Counted from the first letter of the stretch, positions 33,670 through 42,540 are shown. The stretch is 64,000 bases of DNA from Streptomyces diacarni (GCF_003323715.1 NZ_QOIN01000071.1:1-64000); one strand, 5' to 3'. Made by a program: numbers and translations. The notes: generated by a model from the sequence alone, not told the origin.

Positions 33670-34650
33670 TCAGTACGCCAGCGCGCGGTCGACGGCATCG
33701 AGCACCCGGTCCAGGTTCGGCAGGTACTCGTCCTCCAGCCGCGCCGGTGGGTACGGCGCGTGGAACCCGCCGACGCGCAGCACCGGTGCTTCAAGATGGT
33801 AGAAGCACCGCTCGGTGATGCGGGCGGCGATCTCGGCACCGGTGCCCAGGAAGACCGGCGCCTCGTGGACGAGCACGAGGCGGCCCGTCCGCTCGACGGA
33901 ACGCTGCACGGTGTCGAAGTCGATCGGCGACATGGAGCGCAGGTCCACGACCTCCAGCGAGTTGCCCTCCTCCTCGGCGGCGGCCGCCGCCTCCATGCAG
34001 ACCTTCACCATCGGGCCGTAGGCGGCCAGGGTGAGCGCGGTGCCCTGGCGGGCGATCTTCGCGGAGTGCAGCGGGGCCGGGATGGCGGAGGGGTCGACCT
34101 CGCCCTTGTCCCAGTAGCGCCGCTTGGGCTCGAAGAAGATGACCGGGTCGTCGCTCTCGATGGCCTGCTGCAGCATCCAGTAGGCGTCGGAGGAGTTGGA
34201 GGGCGAGACGCACTTGAGGCCCGCGACGTGCGCGAACAGCGTCTCCGGCGACTCGCTGTGGTGCTCGACGGCGCCGATGCCGCCACCGTAGGGAATCCGG
34301 ATGACGACGGGCAGCTTGATCTTGCCCAGGGCCCGCGCGTGCATCTTGGCGAGCTGGGTGACGATCTGGTCGTAGGCGGGGAAGACGAAGCCGTCGAACT
34401 GGATCTCGACGACGGGCCGGTAGCCGCGCAAGGCCAGGCCGATCGCGGTGCCGACGATGCCGGACTCGGCCAGCGGCGTGTCCACGACCCGGTCCTCGCC
34501 GAAGTCCTTCTGCAGCCCGTCGGTGACGCGGAAGACGCCACCGAGCTTGCCGACGTCCTCGCCCATGACGAGGACCTTCGGATCGTTCTCCAGCGCGGTG
34601 CGCAGCGAGGCGTTGATCGCCTTGGCGAGGGGGAGCTTCTGAACGGCCAT
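33670..34650 (-). CDS. bkdB: Branched-chain 2-oxo acid dehydrogenase E1 beta, cluster 1
   Basis: A 326-residue transketolase-like pyrimidine-binding subunit. It starts MAVQKLPLAKAINASL, with VLVMGEDVGKLGGVFRVTDG, DTPLAESGIVGTAIGLALRG, RIPYGGGIGAVEHHSESPE and PVIFFEPKRRYW, all typical of BkdB/PdhB. The C-terminal domain begins at VDLRSMSPIDFDTV. It forms the alpha2-beta2 E1 with the product of the gene just upstream. The ATG at 34650 lies three bases after the E1alpha stop; a GTG at 34656 overlapping that stop is the alternative. The middle gene of a three-gene operon with no E3 nearby. Confidence 0.94.
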   Translation of the reverse strand: MAVQKLPLAKAINASLRTALENDPKVLVMGEDVGKLGGVFRVTDGLQKDFGEDRVVDTPLAESGIVGTAIGLALRGYRPVVEIQFDGFVFPAYDQIVTQLAKMHARALGKIKLPVVIRIPYGGGIGAVEHHSESPETLFAHVAGLKCVSPSNSSDAYWMLQQAIESDDPVIFFEPKRRYWDKGEVDPSAIPAPLHSAKIARQGTALTLAAYGPMVKVCMEAAAAAEEEGNSLEVVDLRSMSPIDFDTVQRSVERTGRLVLVHEAPVFLGTGAEIAARITERCFYHLEAPVLRVGGFHAPYPPARLEDEYLPNLDRVLDAVDRALAY

Positions 34651-34652
34651 GG

Positions 34653-36272
34653 TCACTTACCTTCCCCCACGCCGGAGACACTCTCGGGCTCGAACGACGC
34701 CTGGTAGGCGGCGAACTGTGCGCGCTCCTCGTCCACGAGCGCGTGCCCGTCCGCGTAGACGTTCTCGAACATCGCCATGGTGTCGGGATCGGGCATCGTA
34801 CGGATGGCGTCACGCACGTGCCGGCCCATCTCCTCGCTCTCCTCGTCGATCGAGGCGAAGAAGGCGGAGTCGGCCAGCTCCTCGCGCTCCAGGTAGCCTC
34901 GCAGCCGCTGGATCGGGTCCTTCGCCTCCCAGGCGGCGCGCTCGTCGTCCGCCCGGTAGCGGGTCGGGTCGTCGGAGGTGGTGTGGGCGCCCATGCGGTA
35001 GGTGAACGCCTCGATGAGCATCGGACCCTCACCCCTGCGCGCACGCTCCACGGCCGCCTTGGTCACCGCCAGGCAGGCCAGCACGTCGTTGCCGTCGACG
35101 CGGACGCCGGGGAAACCGAAGCCCTGGGCGCGCTGGTAGATCGGCACCCGGGACTGGCGCTCGGTGGGCTCGGAGATCGCCCACTGGTTGTTCTGGCAGA
35201 AGAAGACGACCGGGGCGTTGTAGACCGCGGCGAACGTGAACGCCTCGGCCACGTCTCCCTGGCTGGAGGCACCGTCACCGAAGTAGGCGACGACGGCCGA
35301 GTCCGCGCCGTCCTTGGCCACACCCATCGCGTACCCGGCCGCGTGCAGGACCTGGGAGCCGATCACGATCGTGTAGAGGTGGAAGTTGTTGCTGTTCGGA
35401 TCCCAGCCGCCGTTGTTCACACCGCGGAACATGCCCAGCAGCATCGTCGGATCCACGTCGCGGCACCAGGCGACGCCGTGCTCGCGGTAGGTGGGAAAGA
35501 CGTAGTCGTCCGGGCGCAGAGCCCTGCCGGAGCCGATCTGCGCAGCCTCCTGGCCGAGCAGGGACGCCCACAGGCCGAGCTCGCCCTGCCGCTGGAGCGC
35601 GGTGGCCTCCGCGTCGAAACGGCGCGTGAGCACCATGTCACGGTAGAGGCCCTGGAGCTCCTCCGCACTCAGATCGACGTCGTACTCCGAATGGGTGACG
35701 CGCTCGCCCTCCGGGGTGAGCAGCTGCACCAGCTCGGGCTCGACGGGCGCGGCGCCGATGCCGGTGCCGCGCGCGGAGCCGCCGCTGCGGGCCGGGCGGG
35801 CGGCGGCGGTGCGCGAGGAGGTGGCCTGCGCCTTCGTGGAGCGCTTCGCCGGGGCCTTCGACCCGTTCTTCGCCGTGCTACTCGCCGTGCTCCTGGACGC
35901 GGCCTTCGACCCGTTCTTCGCGGCGGCGTTCGAGGCCGTCTTGGAAGACGCCTTCGGAGCGGGCTTCGAGGGGGCCTTCGAAGACGTCTTCGAGGCGGTC
36001 TTCGGCGTGCTCCCCGACGAGGTCTTCGCGGCGCTTCCGGCCGCCTTCTTCGCCGGCGCCTTGGCAGAAGCCTTCGCCGAGGCCTTCGCAGAAGCGTTCG
36101 AAGCCTTCGCTGCGGGCTTGCGGGACTTGCGGGGCTCGCCGGTGGCGGTGGCCTCGCCGGCCTCCGCCCTGCCGTTCGCGGCGTCGCCGCCGGGAGCGGC
36201 CTGGGTGGCGCCCTTTCCTCCGGTGCCGCTGCGGCGCGCGGTGCTCCGCGCGGCAGTGCTCTCCACGGTCAC
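34653..36272 (-). CDS. bkdA: Branched-chain 2-oxo acid dehydrogenase E1 alpha with a histone-H1-like N-terminal tail, cluster 1
   Basis: A 539-residue protein whose C-terminal ~365 residues are a normal E1 alpha: LYRDMVLTRRFDAEATALQR, FPTYREHGVAWCRDVDP, the thiamine-diphosphate motif YFGDGASSQGDVAEAF ending in CQNNQWAIS, and the loop TYRMGAHTTSDDPTRYR. Residues about 47-165 are unusual: repeated Lys/Ala/Ser/Pro units (SAKASAKASAKAPAKKA, SKTSSKAPSKPAPKASSK), very like histone H1 and the tail of the Streptomyces HU protein HupS. No acidic residues interrupt it. GGAGG seven bases before the GTG at 36272 sets the start and keeps the tail in the product. The tail may bind nucleic acid or acidic surfaces; that is inference. 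Confidence 0.93.
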   Translation of the reverse strand: MTVESTAARSTARRSGTGGKGATQAAPGGDAANGRAEAGEATATGEPRKSRKPAAKASNASAKASAKASAKAPAKKAAGSAAKTSSGSTPKTASKTSSKAPSKPAPKASSKTASNAAAKNGSKAASRSTASSTAKNGSKAPAKRSTKAQATSSRTAAARPARSGGSARGTGIGAAPVEPELVQLLTPEGERVTHSEYDVDLSAEELQGLYRDMVLTRRFDAEATALQRQGELGLWASLLGQEAAQIGSGRALRPDDYVFPTYREHGVAWCRDVDPTMLLGMFRGVNNGGWDPNSNNFHLYTIVIGSQVLHAAGYAMGVAKDGADSAVVAYFGDGASSQGDVAEAFTFAAVYNAPVVFFCQNNQWAISEPTERQSRVPIYQRAQGFGFPGVRVDGNDVLACLAVTKAAVERARRGEGPMLIEAFTYRMGAHTTSDDPTRYRADDERAAWEAKDPIQRLRGYLEREELADSAFFASIDEESEEMGRHVRDAIRTMPDPDTMAMFENVYADGHALVDEERAQFAAYQASFEPESVSGVGEGK

Positions 36273-36666
36273 GTGTGCTCCTCCGTCTGTCCGGCCCCCG
36301 GGATTGCCGGTGACCTGGGGCTCCCCCACCCACTGGCGGGGGGAGGCTCGCCCGGTCCCGTGCGGCGCACGGGGTGGGAGCGTCGCGGTCGGCACCGGGT
36401 GGTGACTGCATGTCCCGGTCGCGGCCCGCTGTACCGACCCCGTCGGGGCGCCCCAGCCATGGCTGGCATCTCCATAGACGCACGAGGCGGCCCTGACCTG
36501 CAACTTTGCTCGGATATCCAAGTAAGAACCCGGAAGTCCAAGTATGTGTGCGATGAGTCGGGACATCACTGGTCACGGCCTCGCGAGCCGCGGACACCCG
36601 CACGGTAACCCGGGGTGCGGGGACCCGGGAAGAGTGAAGAGCCGATCAGTATGTGAGACTGAGAAT
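36273..36666. other. Divergent intergenic region between the first bkd operon and an orphan response regulator
   Basis: A 394-base region. It holds a dispersed palindromic repeat (inverted arms CTCCCCC 36321-36327 and GGGGGAG 36339-36345), a TTGCAG-like -35 for the leftward operon near 36500, and TCCAAGTA twice (36517-36524 and 36537-36544, 20 bases apart). GGATATCC at 36512-36519 is a perfect palindrome next to the first copy. I see no small gene. Confidence 0.55.
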
Positions 36667-37434
36667 GTGCCCGAAAACGGACGAACCCGGGTATTCCTGG
36701 TAGACGACCATGAGGTCGTCCGCAGAGGCGTACGCGACATGCTCGCCGCCGACCCCGCCCTCGAAATCGCCGGAGAGGCCGGCACGGCGGCCGACGCGCT
36801 CGACGGCATCGCCGCCACCCGCCCCGACGTGGCCATCCTGGACGTGCGGCTGCCCGACGGCAGCGGCATCGAGGTCTGCCGCGAGGTCCGCTCCCGCGAC
36901 GAGTCCGTCCACTGCCTGATGCTCACCTCCTACACCGACGACGAGGCACTCCTGGCCTCCGTGATGGCCGGCGCCTCCGGATACGTCCTCAAGGAACTCA
37001 GCCGCGGCGAACTCCTCCGCTCGGTGCACGAGGTCGCGACGGGCGCCTCACTGCTCGACCCCGCCGACACCCGGCGCCTGCTGGACCGGCTGCACGGCTC
37101 AGCCACGGGCGCCACCACCGATTCCGGGGCGGAGGCCAATCCCGATGCCGGCACCGATTCCGGTGCGGGCTCCGACTCCGGCGGCGGCCACGCCGCGCGA
37201 CGGGACGAGAGGCTGGCCACCCTCACCCCCCAGGAGCGCACCATCCTCGGACTGATCGGCGAGGGGCTGACCAACCGGGTGATCGGCGAACGGCTGCACC
37301 TGGCCGAGAAGACGGTCAAGAACTACGTGTCCGGGCTCCTGGCCAAGCTCGGCATGGAACGGCGCACCCAGGCCGCCGCCTACATCGCCAGACTCCGCGC
37401 CTCCGACGGCCACGACGACCCGCACCACGGGTGA
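36667..37434 (+). CDS. Orphan NarL/LuxR-family response regulator
   Basis: A 255-residue response regulator with no kinase gene beside it. The receiver domain has FLVDDHEVVRRGVRDML, the phospho-Asp in VAILDVRLPDG, the Thr of MLTSYTDDEAL and the Lys of YVLKELSRGEL. A 45-residue linker rich in Ser, Asp and Gly (DSGAGSDSGGG) follows. The LuxR helix-turn-helix is LTPQERTILGLIGEGLTNRV and EKTVKNYVSGLLAKLGM. It belongs to the DevR/NarL class. The GTG at 36667 is the nearest start to the receiver domain. Position next to the bkd operon suggests a link to it, but nothing in the sequence proves one. Confidence 0.9.
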   Translation: MPENGRTRVFLVDDHEVVRRGVRDMLAADPALEIAGEAGTAADALDGIAATRPDVAILDVRLPDGSGIEVCREVRSRDESVHCLMLTSYTDDEALLASVMAGASGYVLKELSRGELLRSVHEVATGASLLDPADTRRLLDRLHGSATGATTDSGAEANPDAGTDSGAGSDSGGGHAARRDERLATLTPQERTILGLIGEGLTNRVIGERLHLAEKTVKNYVSGLLAKLGMERRTQAAAYIARLRASDGHDDPHHG

Positions 37435-37467
37435 CACCGTCCCCACCGCGCCTGGCCGGGGCCACTT

Positions 37468-38511
37468 CTAGTCGCAGAAGGCGGCGCGCACCGCCTCGTA
37501 GTGCGCCGTCCACCACACCACGAGCGCCGCCGCGGCCGGGAACTGCACATCCACCCGGCCGTCGCGGCGCTCGTAGCGCCAGCGCAGCATCCAGAAATCG
37601 TTCAACCGCTCCCACCACACCCGGTGCACGGCGGCCGCCAGCTCCTCGCGGGGAGCGCGCGCGCCGCCCCGGTAGGCCCGCGCGAAGGCCCGCACCCTGC
37701 GCAGGTCCAAGGTGCCGCCAGGCCGCAGGAAGAAGATCGCCGCGCCCCGCACGGCCTCCTCGGCACGCGGCTGCACACTCAGCCGGTCCCAGTCGAGGAT
37801 CGCCACCACACGCGCCGTGGCGCCGCCCGGCGCGTACAGCAGGTTCAGCGGATGGAAGTCCCCGTGCACCCAGCCGTAGAACCGGTCCTGCACGGCGTCG
37901 GGCCGCTGGCGCGCGTGGCGCCGCAGCAGCGCCCTGCGCTCGGTCAGCCGGTGCTCGGCCAGCTCATCGAAACTGTCCCGACACCGCCGCGCCCGCACCC
38001 GCTCCAACAGCGCACCGATCGTCTCGTACGTCGCCGCCGGATCGGCGCTCCCCTGCGCACCGCGCGGAGCCTTCGGCACGCCGGCCCCCGCCAGCCGGGT
38101 GTGCACCCGCCCCAGCAGGGTGCCCAGCCCGGCGCACTGTGCCAGAGACAGCTCGCTGCCGTGCCGGTGCCCGCCCTCGATCCAGGGGTGCAGCGCGAAG
38201 CAGCGGCCGTCCGCCGCCACCACCACCGACCTGCCCTCCGCGTCCGGCACCACGGGCACCACGGGCAGCCCCAGCTCACCGAGGCGCGCCGCCGCCCGGT
38301 GCCGGCGCTCGATACGGGAGCGCGCGGACTGGCCGTCCAGATGGTGTTTGAGGAAGTAGCGCCCCCGGGTCGTCGTCACCCGGTACCCCCTGTTGAGCAG
38401 CCCGTGCGAGACGGGCTCGCACGCCACGGGATCCCCCACGTCCGCGTACCGCCCCAACAGGACGTCGAGCGTGCCCTGAGTCAGGGTCCGGGAAAGGGAA
38501 GACGGCTGCAC
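37468..38511 (-). CDS. APH-fold phosphotransferase of unknown substrate
   Basis: A 347-residue kinase of the aminoglycoside-phosphotransferase/CotS-like fold. The ATP-binding N-lobe has EPVSHGLLNRGYRVTTTRG and YFLKHHL (the Lys). The catalytic loop is FYGWVHGDFHPLNLLY with the Asp and Asn, and the metal-binding Asp follows in VVAILDWDRL. Such proteins include antibiotic kinases, homoserine kinase and maltokinase-like enzymes; this one cannot be placed. The GTG at 38511 follows a leaderless-type -10; an upstream GTG at 38532 is possible. It lies downstream of a Ser/Thr kinase gene on the same strand, with two hairpins between. Confidence 0.85.
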   Translation of the reverse strand: MQPSSLSRTLTQGTLDVLLGRYADVGDPVACEPVSHGLLNRGYRVTTTRGRYFLKHHLDGQSARSRIERRHRAAARLGELGLPVVPVVPDAEGRSVVVAADGRCFALHPWIEGGHRHGSELSLAQCAGLGTLLGRVHTRLAGAGVPKAPRGAQGSADPAATYETIGALLERVRARRCRDSFDELAEHRLTERRALLRRHARQRPDAVQDRFYGWVHGDFHPLNLLYAPGGATARVVAILDWDRLSVQPRAEEAVRGAAIFFLRPGGTLDLRRVRAFARAYRGGARAPREELAAAVHRVWWERLNDFWMLRWRYERRDGRVDVQFPAAAALVVWWTAHYEAVRAAFCD

Positions 38512-38517
38512 GGCGGC

Positions 38518-38523
38518 ATCGTA
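38518..38523 (-). promoter_or_regulatory. Leaderless-type -10 box of the APH-fold gene
   Basis: On the minus strand TACGAT ends six bases before the GTG at 38511, supporting that start. Confidence 0.45.
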
Positions 38524-38612
38524 GGGCCGCACACCGGACCACACCCCGCAGCCGTCAACAGCCCGCACCCCACCCACTACGGACGTGTGTGCTCACTGCC
38601 TGTCTACGGGTG

Positions 38613-38654
38613 CGGGCAGGCCCTGCCGACGGGTCGGCCCTTCCGACGGGTCGG
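38613..38654. terminator. Clustered hairpins after the first Ser/Thr kinase gene
   Basis: CCGACGGGTCGG occurs twice (38626-38637 and 38643-38654), each self-complementary around GG, next to the hairpin arms GGGCAG/CTGCC at 38613-38626. They follow the stop of the leftward kinase gene. Confidence 0.55.
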
Positions 38655-38667
38655 CGCCGCCGCCGGA

Positions 38668-40311
38668 TCACTCGTCGCCGGCACCCTGATTGCTGCCGAT
38701 GAGACCGCCGTCGCCGCTGTCCCCGTTGTCGCCGCCGTTCTCGTTGCCGCCCCCGGGAGGAGGCGAGTCCGGGTTGGACGGCTTATCACCGCTGTCGCCA
38801 CCGTCACTCGGACCGCCGCCCTCGTTGCCGCCGTTGTGCGTCTGCGAGGGGTCACCGGTCTCCGACGGCTGCGTCGGGCTCGGGTCGGTATCGCTCGGCC
38901 CCGTCTCCGAAGGCCGGTCGCTGGGCGTCCAGTCGCCCGTGCCGCCGTCGCTGGTGCCCGGCTGGTCCTGCTCCGTCTCCGACGGGGTGGGGTCCGGATC
39001 GTCGCTGGACTTCTTGTCCTTCGGCTCCGTCTTGGTGGTATCCGGCTTGTCCGGCTTGTTGTCCTTGCCGTCGTTGTCCTGCCCGAGCGCGAAGAAGATG
39101 CCACCCGCGATCGCGATGACCGCCAAGAACGCCACCAGCGCGTACCTGAACCCCTTGCCGCCACCACCGCCGCGGCCCCCACGGCCGCCACCACGGGCCC
39201 CACCGTCGAAGCCACCGTCGTCGTCCCGCGGGCCCGCCAGCAGCGGAGCACCCATCTGCGACGTGTCGGAATGCGAGGGGTGGGCGCGCGCACCGGCGCC
39301 GGGCACGCCCATGGCCGGGGTCGAGCCGCCGTAGTGCGCGGTCGGACCCGTGTCCCACAGGCCGCCGGTGTGGCCGCCCTGCTCGTGCAGCATCTGCAGC
39401 GCGTACTGGGTGAGCCCGCGCATCTCCTCAGCCGTCTGGAACCGGTCGTCCGGCTCCTTGGCCAGCGCGCGCATCGTCAGACCGTCCAGCTCCGGCGGAA
39501 CCGCGTCCGACACCTCGGACGGGAGCACCGGATCATCCTGCACGTGCTGGTAGACCACCGACAGCGGGGTCTCACCCGTGAACGGAGGGCGCCGCGTCAG
39601 CAGCTCGTAGAGCAGACACCCCGTGGCGTACAGGTCCGAGCGCGCGTCCACCGTCTTACCGAGCGCCTGCTCGGGGGAGAGGTACTGCGGAGTACCCATC
39701 ACCATGCCGGTCTGCGTCATGGTGTTCGACGCACCGTGCAGGGCGCGGGCGATGCCGAAGTCCATCACCTTCACCGCGCCGCCCCGCGTGATGATCACGT
39801 TCGCGGGCTTGATGTCACGGTGCACGATGCCGTGCTGATGGCTGTAGGCCAGCGCCTCCAGCACCCCGGACGCGATGATCAGCGCCTGGTCCGGCGGCGG
39901 CGCGTCAGCGGTCAGCAGCAGATCACGGATCGTGCTGCCCTCGACGAGCTCCATCACGATGTACGGCGTGATGTTGCCGCCGATCACCTCCTCGCCGGAG
40001 TCGTAGACCGCGACGACGGAGTGGTGGTTGAGTCCCGCGACGGACTGGGCCTCACGCGTGAAGCGCGCCTTGGAGACGGGGTCCTCGGCCAGGTCGGCGC
40101 GGAGCAGCTTGACCGCGACCGTACGTCCGAGACGCAGGTCCTCGGCACCGAAGACCTCTGCCATGCCACCGCGCCCGAGGCGGTGCGTCAGGCGGTACCT
40201 GCCGTCACCGACCAGGCCGTTGTTGCCCCACAACTCCGGCGAATCGGGCAGGGAGCCGCCGCCCGTCGCGTCGGGGTCCGAAGGGCCCCCGGCGGCTTGC
40301 GTCTGTGCCAT
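38668..40311 (-). CDS. Membrane Ser/Thr protein kinase (PknB type, no PASTA)
   Basis: A 547-residue eukaryotic-type kinase. Residues about 38-300 form the catalytic domain: GRGGMAEVFGAEDLRLGRTV, the Lys in VAVKLLRAD, HGIVHRDIKPANVI as catalytic loop, MDFGIAR as DFG, and GTPQYLSPEQ as APE. An activation loop with MTQTG supplies Thr sites. The single transmembrane helix is ALVAFLAVIAIAGGIFFAL near residue 410. The outer part is about 110 residues of Ser/Thr/Pro/Asp/Gly with no folded domain. It pairs with a second kinase transcribed divergently 450 bases away. Confidence 0.94.
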   Translation of the reverse strand: MAQTQAAGGPSDPDATGGGSLPDSPELWGNNGLVGDGRYRLTHRLGRGGMAEVFGAEDLRLGRTVAVKLLRADLAEDPVSKARFTREAQSVAGLNHHSVVAVYDSGEEVIGGNITPYIVMELVEGSTIRDLLLTADAPPPDQALIIASGVLEALAYSHQHGIVHRDIKPANVIITRGGAVKVMDFGIARALHGASNTMTQTGMVMGTPQYLSPEQALGKTVDARSDLYATGCLLYELLTRRPPFTGETPLSVVYQHVQDDPVLPSEVSDAVPPELDGLTMRALAKEPDDRFQTAEEMRGLTQYALQMLHEQGGHTGGLWDTGPTAHYGGSTPAMGVPGAGARAHPSHSDTSQMGAPLLAGPRDDDGGFDGGARGGGRGGRGGGGGKGFRYALVAFLAVIAIAGGIFFALGQDNDGKDNKPDKPDTTKTEPKDKKSSDDPDPTPSETEQDQPGTSDGGTGDWTPSDRPSETGPSDTDPSPTQPSETGDPSQTHNGGNEGGGPSDGGDSGDKPSNPDSPPPGGGNENGGDNGDSGDGGLIGSNQGAGDE

Positions 40312-40760
40312 CAGTCCTCGCCGTCGATTCGAATCCGCGGACTTCGCGCGGTGGATACTCCCCCCAAGGAGGCTACAGGCACGCGGGGGGGTGGATGGAT
40401 GGGACGGAATACCGAGCTACGCCAGTCGCATCCAACAAGCTGACGTACCGGCCCCGCAAGTTGGCTTCGGCACCCCGCGCCCGCGCCCCTCCCCCCGGGG
40501 GCGGCGACCCAGCGCACGGCCTGTGAACCGCACCCTCTAGGCTCGGTGAACCGCTCGGAGCCGCGTCCTTGTGAGCGTGTGACGCCGCCCGGCCGGCGTG
40601 TGACACATCGCTCGCGAAGGGCGTATGCGCATTCGGTCACGGAACGGGCAACGAGCTTGACGTGACCGAGGCCCCGGGCAAACTTGGGCCAGTATCACGG
40701 TCAAAAGGATCACTCAACGTACCTGCACGGGGGCAGCGCCGCCGAGGGGGAAGCAGTCAG
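40312..40760. other. Divergent intergenic region between two Ser/Thr kinase genes
   Basis: A 449-base region with both promoters. For the rightward gene TTGACG (40657-40662) with a 17-base spacer to AAACTT is a possible promoter, and GAGGGGG lies about 10 bases before its ATG. For the leftward gene GAGGA precedes the ATG. A GC palindrome (CCCCCCGGGGG) sits near 40490-40502. No small gene or RNA is evident. Confidence 0.45.
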
Positions 40761-42530
40761 ATGAGCGACGACGGCGCACAGGCGGCCGGCAACTACTTGG
40801 GCCGCATGGTCGGCGGAGGAAGATTCCAGCTTCGCTCACTGCTGGGCGCCGGTGGGATGGCCTCCGTCTACCTCGCCTACGACTCCGTGCTCGACCGGCA
40901 GGTCGCGGTCAAGACCCTCCACACCGAACTGGGCCGCGAACAGTCCTTCCGCGAGCGGTTCCGCCGCGAGGCCCAGTCCGTGGCCAAGCTGACCCACACC
41001 AACATCGTCTCCGTCTTCGACTCCGGCGAGGACGAGATCGACGGCGCGCTGGTGCCGTACATCGTCATGGAGTACGTCGAGGGCAAGCCGCTGCGCACCG
41101 TCCTCGACGAGGACATCGCCCAGCATGGCGCGATGCCCGCCGAAAAGGCGCTGAAGATCACCGGCGACGTGCTCGCCGCCCTCGAGGTCAGCCACGAGAT
41201 GGGCCTCGTCCACCGGGACATCAAGCCCGGCAACGTGATGCTCACCAAGCGTGGCGTGGTCAAGGTCATGGACTTCGGCATCGCGCGCGCCATGCAGTCC
41301 GGCGTGACCTCCATGACCCAGACCGGCATGGTCGTCGGCACCCCCCAGTACCTCTCCCCCGAGCAGGCGCTGGGCCGCGGCGTGGACGCCCGCTCCGACC
41401 TGTACTCCGTCGGCATCATGCTCTTCGAGCTGCTGACCGGACGGCTCCCCTTCGACGCCGACTCCCCGCTCGCCATCGCCTACGCGCACGTGCAGGAAGA
41501 GCCGGTCTCGCCGTCCTCCATCAACCAGTCCATCCCGGCGGCCGTGGACGCGCTCGTCGCCCGGACGCTGAAGAAGAACCCCAACGAGCGCTTCCCCTCC
41601 GCCGACTCGATGCACGACGAGGTCACCCGCATCGGCGGCTCAGGACTCGCCTCGGGCGCCTCGCCGCTCATCATCAGCGGCGGCCCACCCGCCAGCGGCG
41701 CCGGCGTCGGACAGGCCGTCTTCCCGCCCGTGGACGCCAACTCCCAGCCGCAACAGGGTGGCGCGGGCGTCCAGATGCCGTACCAGCCGCCGCAGGGGCA
41801 CGGCCAAATGCCGGGCCCGGGGCAGGTGCCAGGGCAGGGGCAGCCGGGGCCGTACAACAGCGGGGGCTTCGGGCCCTCCACCCCGCCGCCGCACGCCCAG
41901 AACACCGCACCCGCCGGTTACGGCTACCCTCAGTCCTCGTACGGCACCGGCGGCCCCTCCACGCCGCCGCCCTACACCATCAACGCCGCCGGCGGCTCCG
42001 GCCAGGGCAACGGTGGCGGGCCCGGCAAGAAGATGTCCTCCGGCGCCATGGCCGCGTACGGTCTCGCCGCCGTCGCCGTCATCGTCGCCCTCGTCTTCGT
42101 GATCATCAACCTGACCGGGGACAGCGGCGACGACCCCGAAGCCAAGCCCACCGCCAAGGACAAGCCCACCGCCTCCGCCGACCCCGGTGGCAGCGAGGGC
42201 GGGGACAGCGGCGACAGCGGCTCCAACTCGGGCGGCTTCAAGGGACCGGACAAGAGCCGGACCATCGACAAGGAGAAGTGCACCGGCGCCACCGAGACGT
42301 ACGAGCACAACGGCAACGTCATGATGCCCGACATGACCTACAAGGACCTCACCTCCGTGAAGGCCTGCCTGCGCGCCGCGGGCTGGAAGCTCGGCGACGT
42401 GACGATGGAGGACGAGAACGTCTTCGGCAAGAACCAGGTCCTCGACCAGAACCCGGGCTCCCTCGACGACTTCAACCCGAAGAAGGACGAGGTCGACCTG
42501 ACGGTTTCCACGGGGCAGCCGGGGAGCTGA
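40761..42530 (+). CDS. Membrane Ser/Thr protein kinase with one PASTA-like domain
   Basis: A 589-residue kinase close in sequence to its divergent neighbour. The kinase domain has LGAGGMASVYLAYDSVLDRQ, VAVKTLH, LVHRDIKPGNVML, MDFGIARAMQ and GTPQYLSPEQALG. A Gln/Pro/Gly-rich juxtamembrane linker (about 330-450) follows. The transmembrane helix is AYGLAAVAVIVALVFVIINL. After an acidic Gly/Ser stretch, the last ~80 residues resemble one PASTA unit (MPDMTYKDLTSVKACLRAAG, LDQNPGSLDDFNPKKDEV), the type of domain that senses peptidoglycan fragments or lipid II. The ATG at 40761 follows GAGGGGG. The two kinases probably arose by duplication and diverged in the outer part. Confidence 0.94.
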   Translation: MSDDGAQAAGNYLGRMVGGGRFQLRSLLGAGGMASVYLAYDSVLDRQVAVKTLHTELGREQSFRERFRREAQSVAKLTHTNIVSVFDSGEDEIDGALVPYIVMEYVEGKPLRTVLDEDIAQHGAMPAEKALKITGDVLAALEVSHEMGLVHRDIKPGNVMLTKRGVVKVMDFGIARAMQSGVTSMTQTGMVVGTPQYLSPEQALGRGVDARSDLYSVGIMLFELLTGRLPFDADSPLAIAYAHVQEEPVSPSSINQSIPAAVDALVARTLKKNPNERFPSADSMHDEVTRIGGSGLASGASPLIISGGPPASGAGVGQAVFPPVDANSQPQQGGAGVQMPYQPPQGHGQMPGPGQVPGQGQPGPYNSGGFGPSTPPPHAQNTAPAGYGYPQSSYGTGGPSTPPPYTINAAGGSGQGNGGGPGKKMSSGAMAAYGLAAVAVIVALVFVIINLTGDSGDDPEAKPTAKDKPTASADPGGSEGGDSGDSGSNSGGFKGPDKSRTIDKEKCTGATETYEHNGNVMMPDMTYKDLTSVKACLRAAGWKLGDVTMEDENVFGKNQVLDQNPGSLDDFNPKKDEVDLTVSTGQPGS

Positions 42531-42540
42531 GGGACAGCCG

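Noticed and set aside
40326..40336. GATTCGAATCC, which looks like a tRNA T-arm
   Set aside because: There is no acceptor stem, D-arm or anticodon arm in either orientation, and it abuts a kinase start codon.
38668..42530. The twin kinases as part of a phage-defence or lanthipeptide system
   Set aside because: Both have ordinary kinase, transmembrane and outer regions of housekeeping-type receptor kinases and no associated precursor, cyclase or nuclease genes.
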